Shown here in pieces: positions 1 through 8,775 of a stretch of DNA of 64,000 nucleotides (position 1 is the first letter of the stretch; the number at the start of each line of letters is the position of its first letter). Location of the stretch: NCBI RefSeq assembly GCF_025628885.1, contig NZ_JAOTIF010000014.1, positions 62,001-126,000 of the forward strand. The letters run 5' to 3'. The notes beneath the pieces were generated by a model. It ran no database searches, was not told the DNA's origin, and worked only from the letters and a program-made list of their open reading frames with translations. The DNA comes from Paraflavisolibacter caeni (GTDB taxonomy: Bacteria; Bacteroidota; Bacteroidia; Chitinophagales; Chitinophagaceae). Position numbers and translations under genes: made by a program.

Positions 1-1986
1 TTTTTTAATTAATTCGATCTCAGGATTCGTTAAACCAGTGAACTTAGGCGTTACTGTTGAACCAGAAACTGTACCCGGCAATAAACCAGCCTTGATGGCA
101 TTTTCAATAGCTAACTTGTTGGGCACAAAGAAGGTATAGAAGGAACCGGTAGAAGGACCAGAGTTAAATTCATCAGTAGTTGTATTATACAGATCGGTAC
201 TGGTCACATAGCGCCAGAAATAGTTGTACTCTGAAGTTGTGGCTGCTCCCAATCGTTTCAGGTAAATGCCAATTGCGTAATTGCTATAGGTCAGCGGCCT
301 GTCAATATAATATACAGTGCCATTCTTAGCAGTTTTACTTTTTTGTACAATAACAGGTGCATTGTACTCAGCATTACCAGATCCCTGCACTTTTCCATTA
401 TCATATGTAATGAATTCACCACCATAGGTTTGAACAACACCTGAGCCAGAAAGACTGGTTTGATCGCCTAGAACTACATGCATGTTCAGCATGCGCAGCA
501 AACGCACCAAAGCCGAACTACCTGTAATGACGGTACCTCCACCTGGTGATGTATAACGCCATTGCTCATTTACAATATTGCTTACTGAAGGATCTGCAAA
601 AAAGCCTGAATCATTCAATGCTTTGTTGCTCACCAGGAACAATGTATATTTCTGGCGGATATTGGATATCTGGTATTTCAGTTCCTGACTCAGCAAGCTT
701 GTCATCATCGAATAATTCGGATCGAGATAAGCCCTACCAAAAACACTGCTGAATACATTTGCTTCCTGCACTTTACTGGTACCATAAAAAATACCATTGC
801 TCAGGATCCTCTTATCTATGATGTCAGCTTGACTAAAACGAGCTTCTTCGCCCAGGGAATTGAAAGTTGTTGTAAATTTAGAAGGCCATACGGCTGTTTG
901 CCATAAATGAGCATTGATAAAATCGTAAATAATGTTTATAGGCAACTCCTCAATTTTTTTGTTAGGATAGTTTTCCATCAAAACATTATTGAGATAGCTT
1001 GTCAACACATCGTTGGTTGGAACAAACATACTATAGGAATTCGACTGTCCGTCGTTATCCTGCAACTTCAAAAAGTTCTCGTTATTGGGTGAGAAAGCCA
1101 GGGCAGAATTAAATACTTTGGTAAATACCTGTGAGGTGGAGTTATTCAAACTCTGATACTTCTGAGTTACGCTGGAGTTCAATGCATATGTTATCAGGAA
1201 CTTTTCAAACAGTTTTCTGAACTCACTGTAATTCGGATTGCTTGCCAGGTATTCATCCAGACTTGGTAAAGTTGTGATTACCTTATTTACCACATGGATC
1301 ACACCATTTTCAGCAGCAATATCTTTTTCTGTTACTACAGCATCCACCACATTAAAGCCTGTATAAGTAGTGTTTGGATAGAAATAATTATAGTCTGCGG
1401 CAGTCAATCCTTTACTGGCCATATAACCATCCGCGAAATAAGGAATATACTTGTTGTTATTGTCCGCATCCACATAAAATGTAGTCCCGTTGTTATTGCG
1501 GTTACTGGAAATAACCTTGATAGCATTACCGGAATTATCGTTACCGTTGTAAATACCAGTGTAGCTCGCTGTACGTCTCTTAAATGCAGCGTTGGTCACC
1601 CAACCAGTTACACTTTGGTAATCATCGATCCTGTCCGTTTTGAATGCATTGTACACCAGGCAATAAGTCACGATCTTCTTACAAGCTGCACTATCCAACT
1701 GATCGATGCCGCTAATATTTTTCTCTTTGAAGTAAACCTGGAAAGCAGAATCGTGCGGAGCAAAAAATGTCCAATAACCGGCTGCACTTAAAATATCCTT
1801 ATAACCAGCCTTGTCGATAGCTGCTAATAAGTTTTTAAAATTTCCTTTACCCTGCAATATTTGATAAATTGGGGGCTCCAGGTTTTCCGGTCTTCCGTAA
1901 TATTCATCCCACTCTTTTTTTGTGCAATTCACCAGCAGCACTCCTAGAGTAAGAAGGGGCAAAATTCTGAGTAGAAACTTGTTCAT
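1..1986 (-). CDS. Fasciclin (FAS1) domain lipoprotein, C-terminus beyond the window
   Basis: The reading frame opens at an ATG ending at position 1986 and stays open for 662 codons to the left edge, so the C-terminus is missing. The N-terminus is a lipoprotein signal: a hydrophobic stretch ending LLVNC, with Cys21 as the lipidation site. Two FAS1-like segments can be read. The first (about residues 45-245) contains YWTFFAPHDSAF and NGVIHVVNKVI, typical FAS1 H1/H2 motifs. A second, more divergent one follows (about 255-440, with SYSMFVPTNDVL), and a third may begin near residue 450 (YTLFLVSNKAL). FAS1 proteins are adhesion or matrix proteins, and in Bacteroidota they are often large surface lipoproteins next to Sus-type loci. 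The substrate or partner cannot be inferred. Upstream lie about 700 bases without a gene. Confidence 0.85.
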   Translation of the reverse strand, partial: MNKFLLRILPLLTLGVLLVNCTKKEWDEYYGRPENLEPPIYQILQGKGNFKNLLAAIDKAGYKDILSAAGYWTFFAPHDSAFQVYFKEKNISGIDQLDSAACKKIVTYCLVYNAFKTDRIDDYQSVTGWVTNAAFKRRTASYTGIYNGNDNSGNAIKVISSNRNNNGTTFYVDADNNNKYIPYFADGYMASKGLTAADYNYFYPNTTYTGFNVVDAVVTEKDIAAENGVIHVVNKVITTLPSLDEYLASNPNYSEFRKLFEKFLITYALNSSVTQKYQSLNNSTSQVFTKVFNSALAFSPNNENFLKLQDNDGQSNSYSMFVPTNDVLTSYLNNVLMENYPNKKIEELPINIIYDFINAHLWQTAVWPSKFTTTFNSLGEEARFSQADIIDKRILSNGIFYGTSKVQEANVFSSVFGRAYLDPNYSMMTSLLSQELKYQISNIRQKYTLFLVSNKALNDSGFFADPSVSNIVNEQWRYTSPGGGTVITGSSALVRLLRMLNMHVVLGDQTSLSGSGVVQTYGGEFITYDNGKVQGSGNAEYNAPVIVQKSKTAKNGTVYYIDRPLTYSNYAIGIYLKRLGAATTSEYNYFWRYVTSTDLYNTTTDEFNSGPSTGSFYTFFVPNKLAIENAIKAGLLPGTVSGSTVTPKFTGLTNPEIELIKK

Positions 1987-2223
1987 AGTAAGTAAAAAAA
2001 GTTTTTATGGAAACTTATGGGGAGAGGGCGCAGCGCACATTCATCGTAGCTGAACGATCATAAACAGTAACTCTGTTCAGCACGGAACGAAACACTGAAT
2101 AATTGAAGAAACAATAAAAGTTGGTGATTTTTCGGCCAGCAATCGCTTTTCAATACAGGTAGATTGAAGAGCAGAAAATGTATGTAGAAATTTTGTTCTC
2201 ATAAAGCAAGCAGTGTGTTTTTG

Positions 2224-2242
2224 GCTAACCCTATAGGTTAGC
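2224..2242. repeat. Perfect 7-bp inverted repeat with 5-nt spacer
   Basis: GCTAACC, five bases, then GGTTAGC. It could be an operator for the divergently placed fasciclin gene or simply a small hairpin. There is no T-run beside it, so it is not a standard terminator. Confidence 0.4.
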
Positions 2243-2504
2243 GTAAATAAAGCAGTTGATTAACGTTTGATCAATCGAAATTAATATCTTATTAACATCT
2301 ACTATCCTGCACTATCCTGAATTATTTACGCAATCGTTTGCGGAACGCACATATAACAATGAAGCTAACGTGCTTTTCCACATTATAATAATCATTCGTA
2401 ACCTACTAACTATCTTACACTTAACCTTACATAAAGGAGTTTTTCTATTTTTAAAGTGGTGATGTCACAACTGATTGATTTTAAAAGCAATAATGGTATA
2501 CCAT

Positions 2505-2548
2505 TAAACAAAAAGCGTCAATAGTGAAAACTTATTCACAATTGACGC
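2505..2548 (-). terminator. Rho-independent terminator downstream of the LytTR regulator
   Basis: A 14-bp stem with one mismatch (GCGTCAAT.. pairing with ..ATTGACGC, 2515-2548) is followed on the minus strand by TTTTTGTTT (plus 2506-2514). It lies about 140 bp past the stop of the response regulator gene read on the minus strand. Confidence 0.6.
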
Positions 2549-2690
2549 CTTCTGCTTAAAGTCAGTTTTTTTCTTAAAAACTTTCTACCGGATGGTTGAT
2601 TAAGTATCTCTCATTTGTAAAGAAACTATGACGTTGTCCCTTATAAATCTCCAACAACTTTTGGACAACTCTTTAATATCCAGAGAATAC

Positions 2691-3395
2691 CTACCCCATA
2701 ATTGCAGCAATTGCATCTTTGTATCCTTCACTTACCGGAACTTCTATATCATCAATGAAGACGCTGTTTTTGCGGATGGCTGTGATGTGCTTTTTAGACA
2801 CGATGAAGGATTTATGGACTCTTACAAACTGCGATGGAGGCAATTGATCTTCGAGGCCCTTCATGCTCATGCGGGTAACGACGGGCTTTGAGGTACTTTT
2901 CAAATGAATCTTTACATAATCTTTCAGACCTTCTATCCAGGTGATGTCGGCAAATTCTACTTTAAGGAGACTGTAGTCTACATTTACAAAAAAGTATTCC
3001 TGAGGAGTTTCCGTACTAACAGCTTTGGATCCGGCACGGAGTTCATGTAATTCCCATGCTTTATTGCAAGCTTTAATGAAACGTTCCAATGAAACCGGCT
3101 TCAACAGATAATCGACAACGTCCAGATTAAAGCCATCAAGTGCATATTTTTCATAAGCAGTAACCAGAATAAACATGGGTTTTTGACTCAGGCTTTGGAT
3201 GAATTGCAAACCTGTAAGTCCCGGCATTTGGATATCAAGAAAGATCAAATCAACCGGTTGTTCCTGCAATATTTTCATTGCCTGGAGTGGGTTACTGCAA
3301 ATTGCCACCAACTTCAAGTACGGTACCTTGCTGATGTTATCTTCCAGTAATTCCAATGCCAGCGGTTCGTCATCAATTGCAAGACAAGTCAGCAT
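2691..3395 (-). CDS. LytTR-family response regulator
   Basis: A 234-residue two-component response regulator. The N-terminal receiver domain (about 1-115) has the acidic pair Asp8/Asp9, the phospho-acceptor Asp54 in LDIQMPGLTG, and the Thr and Lys switch region (FILVTAYEKY, LLKPVSLERF). The C-terminal LytTR DNA-binding domain (about 130-232) carries the typical DITWIEGLKDYVKIHL and FVRVHKSFIV segments. It is transcribed with the sensor kinase 48 bp upstream and is presumably phosphorylated by it. LytTR regulators bind direct repeats upstream of targets. The targets here are unknown, but the adjacent outer-membrane protein and fasciclin genes are candidates. Confidence 0.95.
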   Translation of the reverse strand: MLTCLAIDDEPLALELLEDNISKVPYLKLVAICSNPLQAMKILQEQPVDLIFLDIQMPGLTGLQFIQSLSQKPMFILVTAYEKYALDGFNLDVVDYLLKPVSLERFIKACNKAWELHELRAGSKAVSTETPQEYFFVNVDYSLLKVEFADITWIEGLKDYVKIHLKSTSKPVVTRMSMKGLEDQLPPSQFVRVHKSFIVSKKHITAIRKNSVFIDDIEVPVSEGYKDAIAAIMG

Positions 3396-3443
3396 GACTA
3401 AGTTGTAGTTTATAGTTTGTAAATAGGAATAAAAGCTTAGCTG

Positions 3444-4484
3444 TTATTCATTTGTCATCTTAATCTCAAGCTTAACTTCAAACCAGTTGTTTTCTTTTGT
3501 AATGAACAACCGATGGTTGTTACCATAGAGTAAATTTAGTCTTCTTTGTACATTGGGCAGTCCAATACCAGATGTTTTGTCTTTCACCTCATCCGCAGAT
3601 TCAACATATTTATTACCTACAGAAAACCGGAGAAGGCCTTCTTCAGCCTTTAATTGTATATTAATGATCGCGTCATCGATGAGACCGGTACCATGTTTAA
3701 AAGCGTTTTCAACAAAGGGGATCAAAAGCATGGGCTCTATCTGGTAATAGTTATCTGCAATATCCATTGACACATTCACTTTTACGTTATTTCCAAAACG
3801 CTGCTGCTGCAGATCGATATAGCTTTGCAGGTATTCAATTTCCCTTTCCAGGTAAACCTTTTCTTCATCCGACTCATAAAGCATGTAGCGCATCAGTGAT
3901 GAAAGTTTGATCAGGGAGGGCTCCAGCAGGTCCGACTTCTTCCTGGCCAGCGCCACCATGTTATTCAGTACATTGAACATGAAGTGAGGGCTCACCTGAG
4001 ATCGAAGAAGTGTAAGCTCGGTTTTAAGGTTTTCGTTTTCTCTTTCCTGCGCCACCTGGTCCGATATGATTTTATCACGAAAGGTTCGATAAGCCGTACT
4101 GCATGCAAAAAAGAAAAGAAATATAAAAAAAGTAAACAGGATGTGCGTTTGCCAGTGAAAAGAGTCCGGATTGCGCAACAAAAGAAATGTCAGCCAGCCC
4201 AGGACCAGCCAAAGGCAAAATATAGAACATAAAACAATGCCATAAAGCCAGAACTTCCTCTTATAAACCAGCCTGGGAATCAATACCTGGGCATTCAAAT
4301 AGAAAAAACCGATCCAGTACAGGTTATTAATAAAATAATGCAGGGAGGGATTGGAATGCCCGCCACCTCTCTGAGGCGGACGATGATCTTCATAAGAACG
4401 CAGCAAAAAAGGCAAAGAAAACAACAATGCCCAAACCGCTATGTGCAATAATGCAACCACCCATTTCTTATAAGTTGTTTTCAT
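3444..4484 (-). CDS. LytS-type sensor histidine kinase (His_kinase family)
   Basis: A 346-residue membrane kinase. Four hydrophobic segments (about 10-28, 49-70, 78-103 and 113-130) form the sensor, with no obvious periplasmic domain. A coiled coil (about 140-160) leads to the His_kinase domain with SPHFMFNVLNN, where His167 is the likely phospho-acceptor. The ATP-binding domain follows, with the N box in LIPFVENAFKHG and the G box in SGIGLPNVQRRL. The gene precedes the LytTR regulator by 48 bp on the same strand, the usual kinase-regulator order in Bacteroidota. The signal is not known. A Gly/Pro-rich loop after the first helix (residues 35-46) is the only notable extramembrane part of the N-terminal half. 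Confidence 0.93.
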   Translation of the reverse strand: MKTTYKKWVVALLHIAVWALLFSLPFLLRSYEDHRPPQRGGGHSNPSLHYFINNLYWIGFFYLNAQVLIPRLVYKRKFWLYGIVLCSIFCLWLVLGWLTFLLLRNPDSFHWQTHILFTFFIFLFFFACSTAYRTFRDKIISDQVAQERENENLKTELTLLRSQVSPHFMFNVLNNMVALARKKSDLLEPSLIKLSSLMRYMLYESDEEKVYLEREIEYLQSYIDLQQQRFGNNVKVNVSMDIADNYYQIEPMLLIPFVENAFKHGTGLIDDAIINIQLKAEEGLLRFSVGNKYVESADEVKDKTSGIGLPNVQRRLNLLYGNNHRLFITKENNWFEVKLEIKMTNE

Positions 4485-4642
4485 GCCGGCAAATTAGCAA
4501 CAACTTTCCGGCATGAGACACCTGCTCTAAAATATTGCGACGAGTAAGCAAATTATTGAGACCAAATCAATTAAGAATAAGTTAAAGCTTCCTGAAACCA
4601 TTAAATCATGGTTCCTCATTCGAATCATTCATTTGAACCCAA

Positions 4643-4650
4643 TACTTTTG
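4643..4650 (+). promoter_or_regulatory. Bacteroidetes -7 element (TACTTTTG)
   Basis: Exact match to TAnnTTTG, about 17 bases before the chosen ATG at 4668. No TTG is present at the expected -33 distance, so the match alone supports it. Confidence 0.35.
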
Positions 4651-4667
4651 CTGAATTAATTTTTGAT

Positions 4668-5390
4668 ATGAGAAGAATAGTTTTTACCGGATTCATTTTA
4701 ATAGCAGCTTTACACGTTTTTGCTCAGAAAGACAGCACGGTCCATCCTAAGCCGGCGGTTACCTTACCCCGTTCAAATGATCATCTTATCCTGCAATTTG
4801 GTTACACTGCCTGGAATGGCACGCCGGACACGATCAACACCAGCGGCTTTCACAGGGCTTTCAATGCATATTTTATGTTTGATTTCCCATTTAAAAGTAA
4901 TCCACACTTCAGTGCAGCAATTGGAGCCGGCGTAAGTACGGAGAATGTTTATTTTGATAAAACTATCGTTGATATTAAATCAACGTCATCCAGCCTTCAA
5001 TTCAGGGATGCCAGTGATACCAACCATTTCAAAAAGTTCAAGATTGCAACCACCTTCCTGGAAGCTCCTGTGGAATTGCGCTATAACGCTAACCCTGAAA
5101 ACAATAACAAGAGCTTTAAAATAGCTGTTGGCGCCAAAATTGGTACGCTGTTGAATGCCCATACCAAAGGCAAGGAATTGCAAAACAAGGGCGGCGGCAC
5201 AGTGAACGACTATATCACAAAAGAAAATACAAAACGCTTTTTCAACCAGAACCGTATTTCCCTGACGGGACGCATTGGCTACGGGAACCTGAGTATCTTC
5301 GGTTCATACGCAGTAACACCTTTGTTTAAAGAAGGTTTAGCTCCAACCATTCGTCCTTTTACATTTGGAATAATGTTGAGTGGATTATAA
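4668..5390 (+). CDS. Outer-membrane beta-barrel-type protein
   Basis: A 240-residue secreted protein. The start at 4668 is preferred over the in-frame ATG at 4608 because it places a clean signal peptide (MRRIVFTGFILIAALHVFAQ) at the N-terminus. The rest alternates short amphipathic strands rich in Gly, Phe and Tyr (LILQFGYTAW, HFSAAIGAGVSTENVYFD, GRIGYGNLSIFGSYAV), as in small Bacteroidota outer-membrane barrels of the PorT/OmpW-like kind. The pattern ends GIMLSGL. It lies divergently from the kinase-regulator pair, so it may be one of their targets. That is inference. A strong terminator follows at 5420. Confidence 0.75.
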   Translation: MRRIVFTGFILIAALHVFAQKDSTVHPKPAVTLPRSNDHLILQFGYTAWNGTPDTINTSGFHRAFNAYFMFDFPFKSNPHFSAAIGAGVSTENVYFDKTIVDIKSTSSSLQFRDASDTNHFKKFKIATTFLEAPVELRYNANPENNNKSFKIAVGAKIGTLLNAHTKGKELQNKGGGTVNDYITKENTKRFFNQNRISLTGRIGYGNLSIFGSYAVTPLFKEGLAPTIRPFTFGIMLSGL

Positions 5391-5419
5391 CATCTTATGA
5401 AGTATTCTTGATAGAGAAA

Positions 5420-5456
5420 AATGCCGGATGCCCAAAACTGGTAACCGGCATTTTTT
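5420..5456 (+). terminator. Rho-independent terminator of the outer-membrane protein gene
   Basis: AATGCCGG (5420-5427) pairs with CCGGCATT (5445-5452), followed by TTTTTT. It lies inside the longest possible reading frame of hflX, which supports the later hflX start at 5525. Confidence 0.75.
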
Positions 5457-5524
5457 ATTACCTTGGCACACTTTTACATCAAATCCTTAAGAATTATATT
5501 CAAACTCCGCAAATCCGTGGTCAT

Positions 5525-6715
5525 ATGCTGGATACAACAAAAAGAATTGCACATCAGGAACGGGCTGTATTAGTTGGCGTCATTCAGAAAGAACAAAAGG
5601 AACATGAAATACAGGAGTATCTTGATGAATTGGCTTTTTTGGCAGAAACAGCTGGTGCCGTTGCGGTAAAACGTTTTTATCAAAAGCTGGCGCACCCGGA
5701 CAGTAAAACCTTCGTTGGCAAGGGAAAGCTTGAAGAAATTGCCAATTACATCAAAACGCATGACATTAATGTTTTGATCTTTGACGACGAACTCAATGGA
5801 TCGCAAATATCCAACATTGAAAAAATTGTTGATGTAAAAACGATCGACCGTTCAGACCTTATCCTGGATATTTTTGCCCGCCGTGCTAAAACAGCACAGG
5901 CTAAAGCCCAGGTAGAGCTTGCACAATATCAATACATATTACCAAGACTTCGGGGTATGTGGAAGCACCTGGAACGTCTAGGTGGTGGTATTGGTACCAG
6001 GGGTCCGGGTGAAACAGAAATTGAAACAGACCGTCGTATTGTACGGGATAAGATATCGCTTCTGCGCAAAAGGCTGGCTGAAATAGACAAACAATCGTTT
6101 ACACAAAGAAAAGACAGGGGAGAGTTTATACGGGTCTCCCTGGTAGGCTATACCAATGTGGGGAAATCAACGATCATGAACCTGTTGAGCAAAAGCGAGG
6201 TGCTGGCTGAGAATAAGTTATTTGCGACACTTGATACTACTACCCGGAAAATCGTATTTGAGACGACGCCCTTCCTTTTAAGTGATACGGTAGGTTTTAT
6301 CCGTAAATTACCCCACCACCTGGTGGAAAGCTTTAAAAGCACGCTGGACGAAGTACGGGAAGCTGATATTCTGATACATGTAGTAGATATTTCGCACCCA
6401 AACTATGAGGATCAAATTGGCGTAGTCAACAAAACACTCCAGGAACTGAACTCTTTTGACAAGCCCATCCTGATGGTATTCAACAAAATGGACCTGTATA
6501 TAAAGAATACGTTCGATGAGTGGCTGGAAGCAGGGACTAAGGAAGAAATTCTGAGAGACCTGGAAGAAAGGTGGCAGCAACAAACAGGAGGCAATGCCAT
6601 TTTTATTTCTGCCCTGGAGAGAACCAATATAGACAAACTGCGCAAAACGATCCTTGATAAAGTGAGAGAACTTTACCGTGTGCGGTATCCATATAAAACA
6701 GAGTTCTTCTTTTGA
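5525..6715 (+). CDS. hflX: GTPase HflX
   Basis: A 396-residue ribosome-associated GTPase that in other bacteria splits stalled or stress-arrested 70S ribosomes. The N-terminal HflX domain carries KTFVGKGKLEEI and the conserved GGGIGTRGPGETEIETDRR linker. The GTPase domain has G1 GYTNVGKST, G3 DTVGF and G4 NKMD. The start at 5525 is chosen because the in-frame ATG at 5408 would place the upstream gene's terminator inside the coding region and adds 39 residues with no family match. A near-match -7 element (TACCTTGG, 5459-5466) lies in between. A 14-bp inverted repeat follows the stop. Confidence 0.95.
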   Translation: MLDTTKRIAHQERAVLVGVIQKEQKEHEIQEYLDELAFLAETAGAVAVKRFYQKLAHPDSKTFVGKGKLEEIANYIKTHDINVLIFDDELNGSQISNIEKIVDVKTIDRSDLILDIFARRAKTAQAKAQVELAQYQYILPRLRGMWKHLERLGGGIGTRGPGETEIETDRRIVRDKISLLRKRLAEIDKQSFTQRKDRGEFIRVSLVGYTNVGKSTIMNLLSKSEVLAENKLFATLDTTTRKIVFETTPFLLSDTVGFIRKLPHHLVESFKSTLDEVREADILIHVVDISHPNYEDQIGVVNKTLQELNSFDKPILMVFNKMDLYIKNTFDEWLEAGTKEEILRDLEERWQQQTGGNAIFISALERTNIDKLRKTILDKVRELYRVRYPYKTEFFF

Positions 6716-6720
6716 ATGAT

Positions 6721-6769
6721 GAATGACGAATAAGATCAGGCTGAACAGGCTTAGCCTTATTCGTCATTC
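6721..6769. repeat. 14-bp perfect inverted repeat (hairpin) between hflX and the Rieske gene
   Basis: GAATGACGAATAAG (6721-6734) and its exact reverse complement (6756-6769) enclose 21 bases. There is no T-run, so it may act as an mRNA 3'-end stabiliser or belong to a dispersed intergenic repeat. A related GAATGACGAAT word recurs near 10394. Confidence 0.6.
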
Positions 6770-6786
6770 TAATTTATCCCTTCTTT

Positions 6787-7113
6787 ATGTTCCATAAGCC
6801 CCGCTGGATAAAAGTTGCAGATTATATTCATGAAATTCCATTTGGCGACAACAATATAGCAGAAGTAACTGCAAACGGCAAAAAGATATGCATAGCAAAA
6901 TTCAATAACACCCTATTTGCCTTTACCCATAAATGCCCGCACGCCAGTGGGTACTTTTTAAGCGGATATATTGATGCATTAGGCAATGTGGTTTGCCCGC
7001 TGCACCGTTATAAATTTTGCATGAAGAATGGCCGTAATGTAACGGGGGAAGGTTATTACCTCAAACACTGGCCTGTAGAAGTAAGAGAAGACGGCATCTA
7101 CGTTGAAATCTAA
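6787..7113 (+). CDS. Rieske [2Fe-2S] protein
   Basis: A 108-residue stand-alone Rieske ferredoxin. The cluster ligands are Cys50 and His52 (CPH) and Cys70 and His73 (CPLH), separated by 17 residues as in NirD-like and dioxygenase-type ferredoxins. There is no signal peptide or membrane anchor, so it should be cytoplasmic, unlike the Rieske subunit of the bc1 complex. The Rieske disulfide cysteines of respiratory proteins are absent. Its redox partner is not in the window. It could serve an oxygenase or reductase encoded elsewhere. Confidence 0.9.
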   Translation: MFHKPRWIKVADYIHEIPFGDNNIAEVTANGKKICIAKFNNTLFAFTHKCPHASGYFLSGYIDALGNVVCPLHRYKFCMKNGRNVTGEGYYLKHWPVEVREDGIYVEI

Positions 7114-7194
7114 TGGGCAGGCCACAGTTCCCATGAAAGATTGGTAGTATATTGTTTAAGGCATCATTTTTATATAAATGAAAGAAAAGGCAAT

Positions 7195-7425
7195 ATGGAA
7201 TCCATATTTACTACCAATATCAGCATCGGCAACAAGAGTGCCTCTTACCATGTCTATTTTGATCATGAGAAATATATATTCATGCCCGAACCTCCGGAAG
7301 AAGGGCTACCGACGTTTTCTATTAAGAGGGAGCATGATGAATGGCATGACCAGGACCCCATTGACCCGGATTTAAAAGACCAGGCAGTTGAGGCGTTGGA
7401 AGGCTATTTGCTGAAGCAACATTGA
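7195..7425 (+). CDS. Small hypothetical protein
   Basis: A 76-residue acidic protein of unknown function. The ATG at 7195 is chosen over an upstream TTG at 7141 because it follows an A/G-rich stretch (AAAGAAAAGG) and begins where family-like sequence starts. It reads as a small alpha/beta domain with FDHEKYIFMPEPPEEG and a C-terminal helix (DPDLKDQAVEALEGYL). There is no signal peptide or membrane segment. It precedes a strong bidirectional terminator shared with mqnC. Confidence 0.65.
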   Translation: MESIFTTNISIGNKSASYHVYFDHEKYIFMPEPPEEGLPTFSIKREHDEWHDQDPIDPDLKDQAVEALEGYLLKQH

Positions 7426-7448
7426 CCAGTTTTTTTATAGTACAATAG

Positions 7449-7478
7449 AAAAGCCATGCCTGACCAGGCATGGCTTTT
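7449..7478. terminator. Bidirectional terminator between the small hypothetical gene and mqnC
   Basis: A perfect 14-bp stem (AAAAGCCATGCCTG pairing with CAGGCATGGCTTTT) with a 2-nt centre. It gives a T-run on each strand and lies between two convergent genes. Confidence 0.85.
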
Positions 7479-7499
7479 ATCATTATAGTCAGTTATTAT

Positions 7500-8624
7500 T
7501 TAATAACTAACAACCTGTTCCTCAATACTCTCCGGTATTTCACGCCATTCATACTGCTGATTGCGCAATTGCGGTTCAAAACCGGCCTCACGAATAGCTG
7601 CCTGAATGCTTTTAGAGGTGAACCTGTGTGGAGCGCCGGCTGCACTCACTACGTTTTCTTCAATCATGATAGAGCCAAAGTCGTTGGCGCCGGCATGCAA
7701 ACAAAGCTGAGCGGTCTGCTTACCAACAGTCAGCCAGGAAGCCTGAATGTTTTTGATATTGGGCAGCATAATGCGGCTGATCGAGATCATACGGAGGTAC
7801 TCATCGGGAGTAGTCAGATTATGAACCCCACGTATACGGGTCAGCAGGGTATCTACATCCTGGAAAGTCCAAGGTATAAAAGCCAGGAATCCTTTAGCAT
7901 CCTGTGGCTTTTTGGCCTGCACCTCACGGATTTTTACCAGGTGCTCAAAGCGTTCCCTTACCGTTTCCACGTGGCCAAACATCATGGTAGCAGAAGTTGT
8001 AATATTCAACTTATGAGCTTCATGCATAATAGCCAGCCATTCGTCAGCACCGCACTTTCCTTTAGAAATAAGGCGTCGTACACGGTCTACCAGGATTTCA
8101 GCACCTGCACCAGGTAGTGAATCCAAACCTGCTTCTTTCAGAGCAATCAGCACATCGCGATGGCTCATTTTTTCCAGTTTGCAGATGTGTGCCACTTCGG
8201 GAGGTCCAAGTGCATGCAGTTTTATGGTTGGAAATTCTTGCTTGATCTGGCGGAAAGTATTGGTATAAAAGTCCAGGCCCAGTTCCGGGTGGTGGCCGCC
8301 CTGCAACAGTAACTGGTCGCCGCCGTATTTAATTGTTTCCTGGATTTTTTTCCGGTAAGCCGGCATATCAGTAATGTAAGCTTCGGCATGACCTGGGATG
8401 CGATAGAAATTGCAGAACTTGCAGTTGGCAATACAAACATTGGTTGTATTCACATTGCGGTCAATCTGCCATGTAACTTTTCCATGTGGCACCTGCTTTT
8501 TACGCAGTTCATCGGCCACATACATCAGTTCGGTCAGGGGCGCCTGTTCAAACAGGTGCATTCCTTCTTCTATAGACAGATCTTCAAAGCCTAAAGCTTT
8601 ATGAAACAGTTCAGAAAGTGACAT
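7500..8624 (-). CDS. mqnC: Cyclic dehypoxanthinyl futalosine synthase MqnC (radical SAM)
   Basis: A radical SAM enzyme that cyclises dehypoxanthine futalosine in the futalosine route to menaquinone. The [4Fe-4S] motif is CIANCKFC (Cys64, 68 and 71 counting from the chosen start). Family features are DRNVNTTNVC, GPPEVAHIC, LPGAGAEILVDRVR and TTSATMMFGHVET. The GPPE and GAGAEIL segments point to MqnC rather than MqnE. The start at 8624 (MSLSELFHKAL) is preferred. An in-frame ATG at 8654 adds ten residues but overlaps a -7 promoter match at 8631-8638. Length (374) is normal. No other mqn gene lies nearby. Confidence 0.92.
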   Translation of the reverse strand: MSLSELFHKALGFEDLSIEEGMHLFEQAPLTELMYVADELRKKQVPHGKVTWQIDRNVNTTNVCIANCKFCNFYRIPGHAEAYITDMPAYRKKIQETIKYGGDQLLLQGGHHPELGLDFYTNTFRQIKQEFPTIKLHALGPPEVAHICKLEKMSHRDVLIALKEAGLDSLPGAGAEILVDRVRRLISKGKCGADEWLAIMHEAHKLNITTSATMMFGHVETVRERFEHLVKIREVQAKKPQDAKGFLAFIPWTFQDVDTLLTRIRGVHNLTTPDEYLRMISISRIMLPNIKNIQASWLTVGKQTAQLCLHAGANDFGSIMIEENVVSAAGAPHRFTSKSIQAAIREAGFEPQLRNQQYEWREIPESIEEQVVSY

Positions 8625-8630
8625 AGCCTG

Positions 8631-8638
8631 CAAATTTA
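8631..8638 (-). promoter_or_regulatory. -7 element (TAAATTTG) just before mqnC
   Basis: Exact TAnnTTTG on the minus strand, ending six bases before the ATG at 8624. If used, the mRNA would start within a few bases of the start codon. No TTG was found at the -33 distance. Confidence 0.3.
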
Positions 8639-8775
8639 CGTTCTGAATCAACAAAAGGGACGAATGGTTTTTCCGGTTGATGAGTTTAGAATAACTTTAA
8701 TACAGTTTGATGGTTTATTCCCTTTCAGGAATGCTGTACGAACCCCAAAAAACCATGAACGATCCTTCTTCCCCG

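Larger units (their letters stand above)
1987..2690. other. Intergenic stretch of about 700 bp without a gene
   Basis: No convincing gene is seen on either strand. The stretch is AT-rich and holds several dyads: GCTGAAC/GTTCAGC at 2049-2081, in the probable leader of the fasciclin gene; GCTAACC-ctata-GGTTAGC at 2224-2242; and the terminator-like hairpin at 2505-2548. The short open frame overlapping the end of the LytTR gene on the plus strand is antisense to it and is not believed. Confidence 0.5.

Noticed and set aside
1294-1791. Plus-strand 165-residue frame opposite the fasciclin gene
   Set aside because: The minus strand encodes FAS1 motifs and a lipobox throughout; the plus frame is its shadow.
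2628-2891. Plus-strand 87-residue frame at the end of the LytTR gene
   Set aside because: It overlaps the conserved LytTR domain in antisense and has no signal of its own.
7470-8117. Plus-strand protein of 215 residues opposite mqnC
   Set aside because: It lies entirely opposite the radical SAM gene, which has clear family motifs, and shows no family feature itself.
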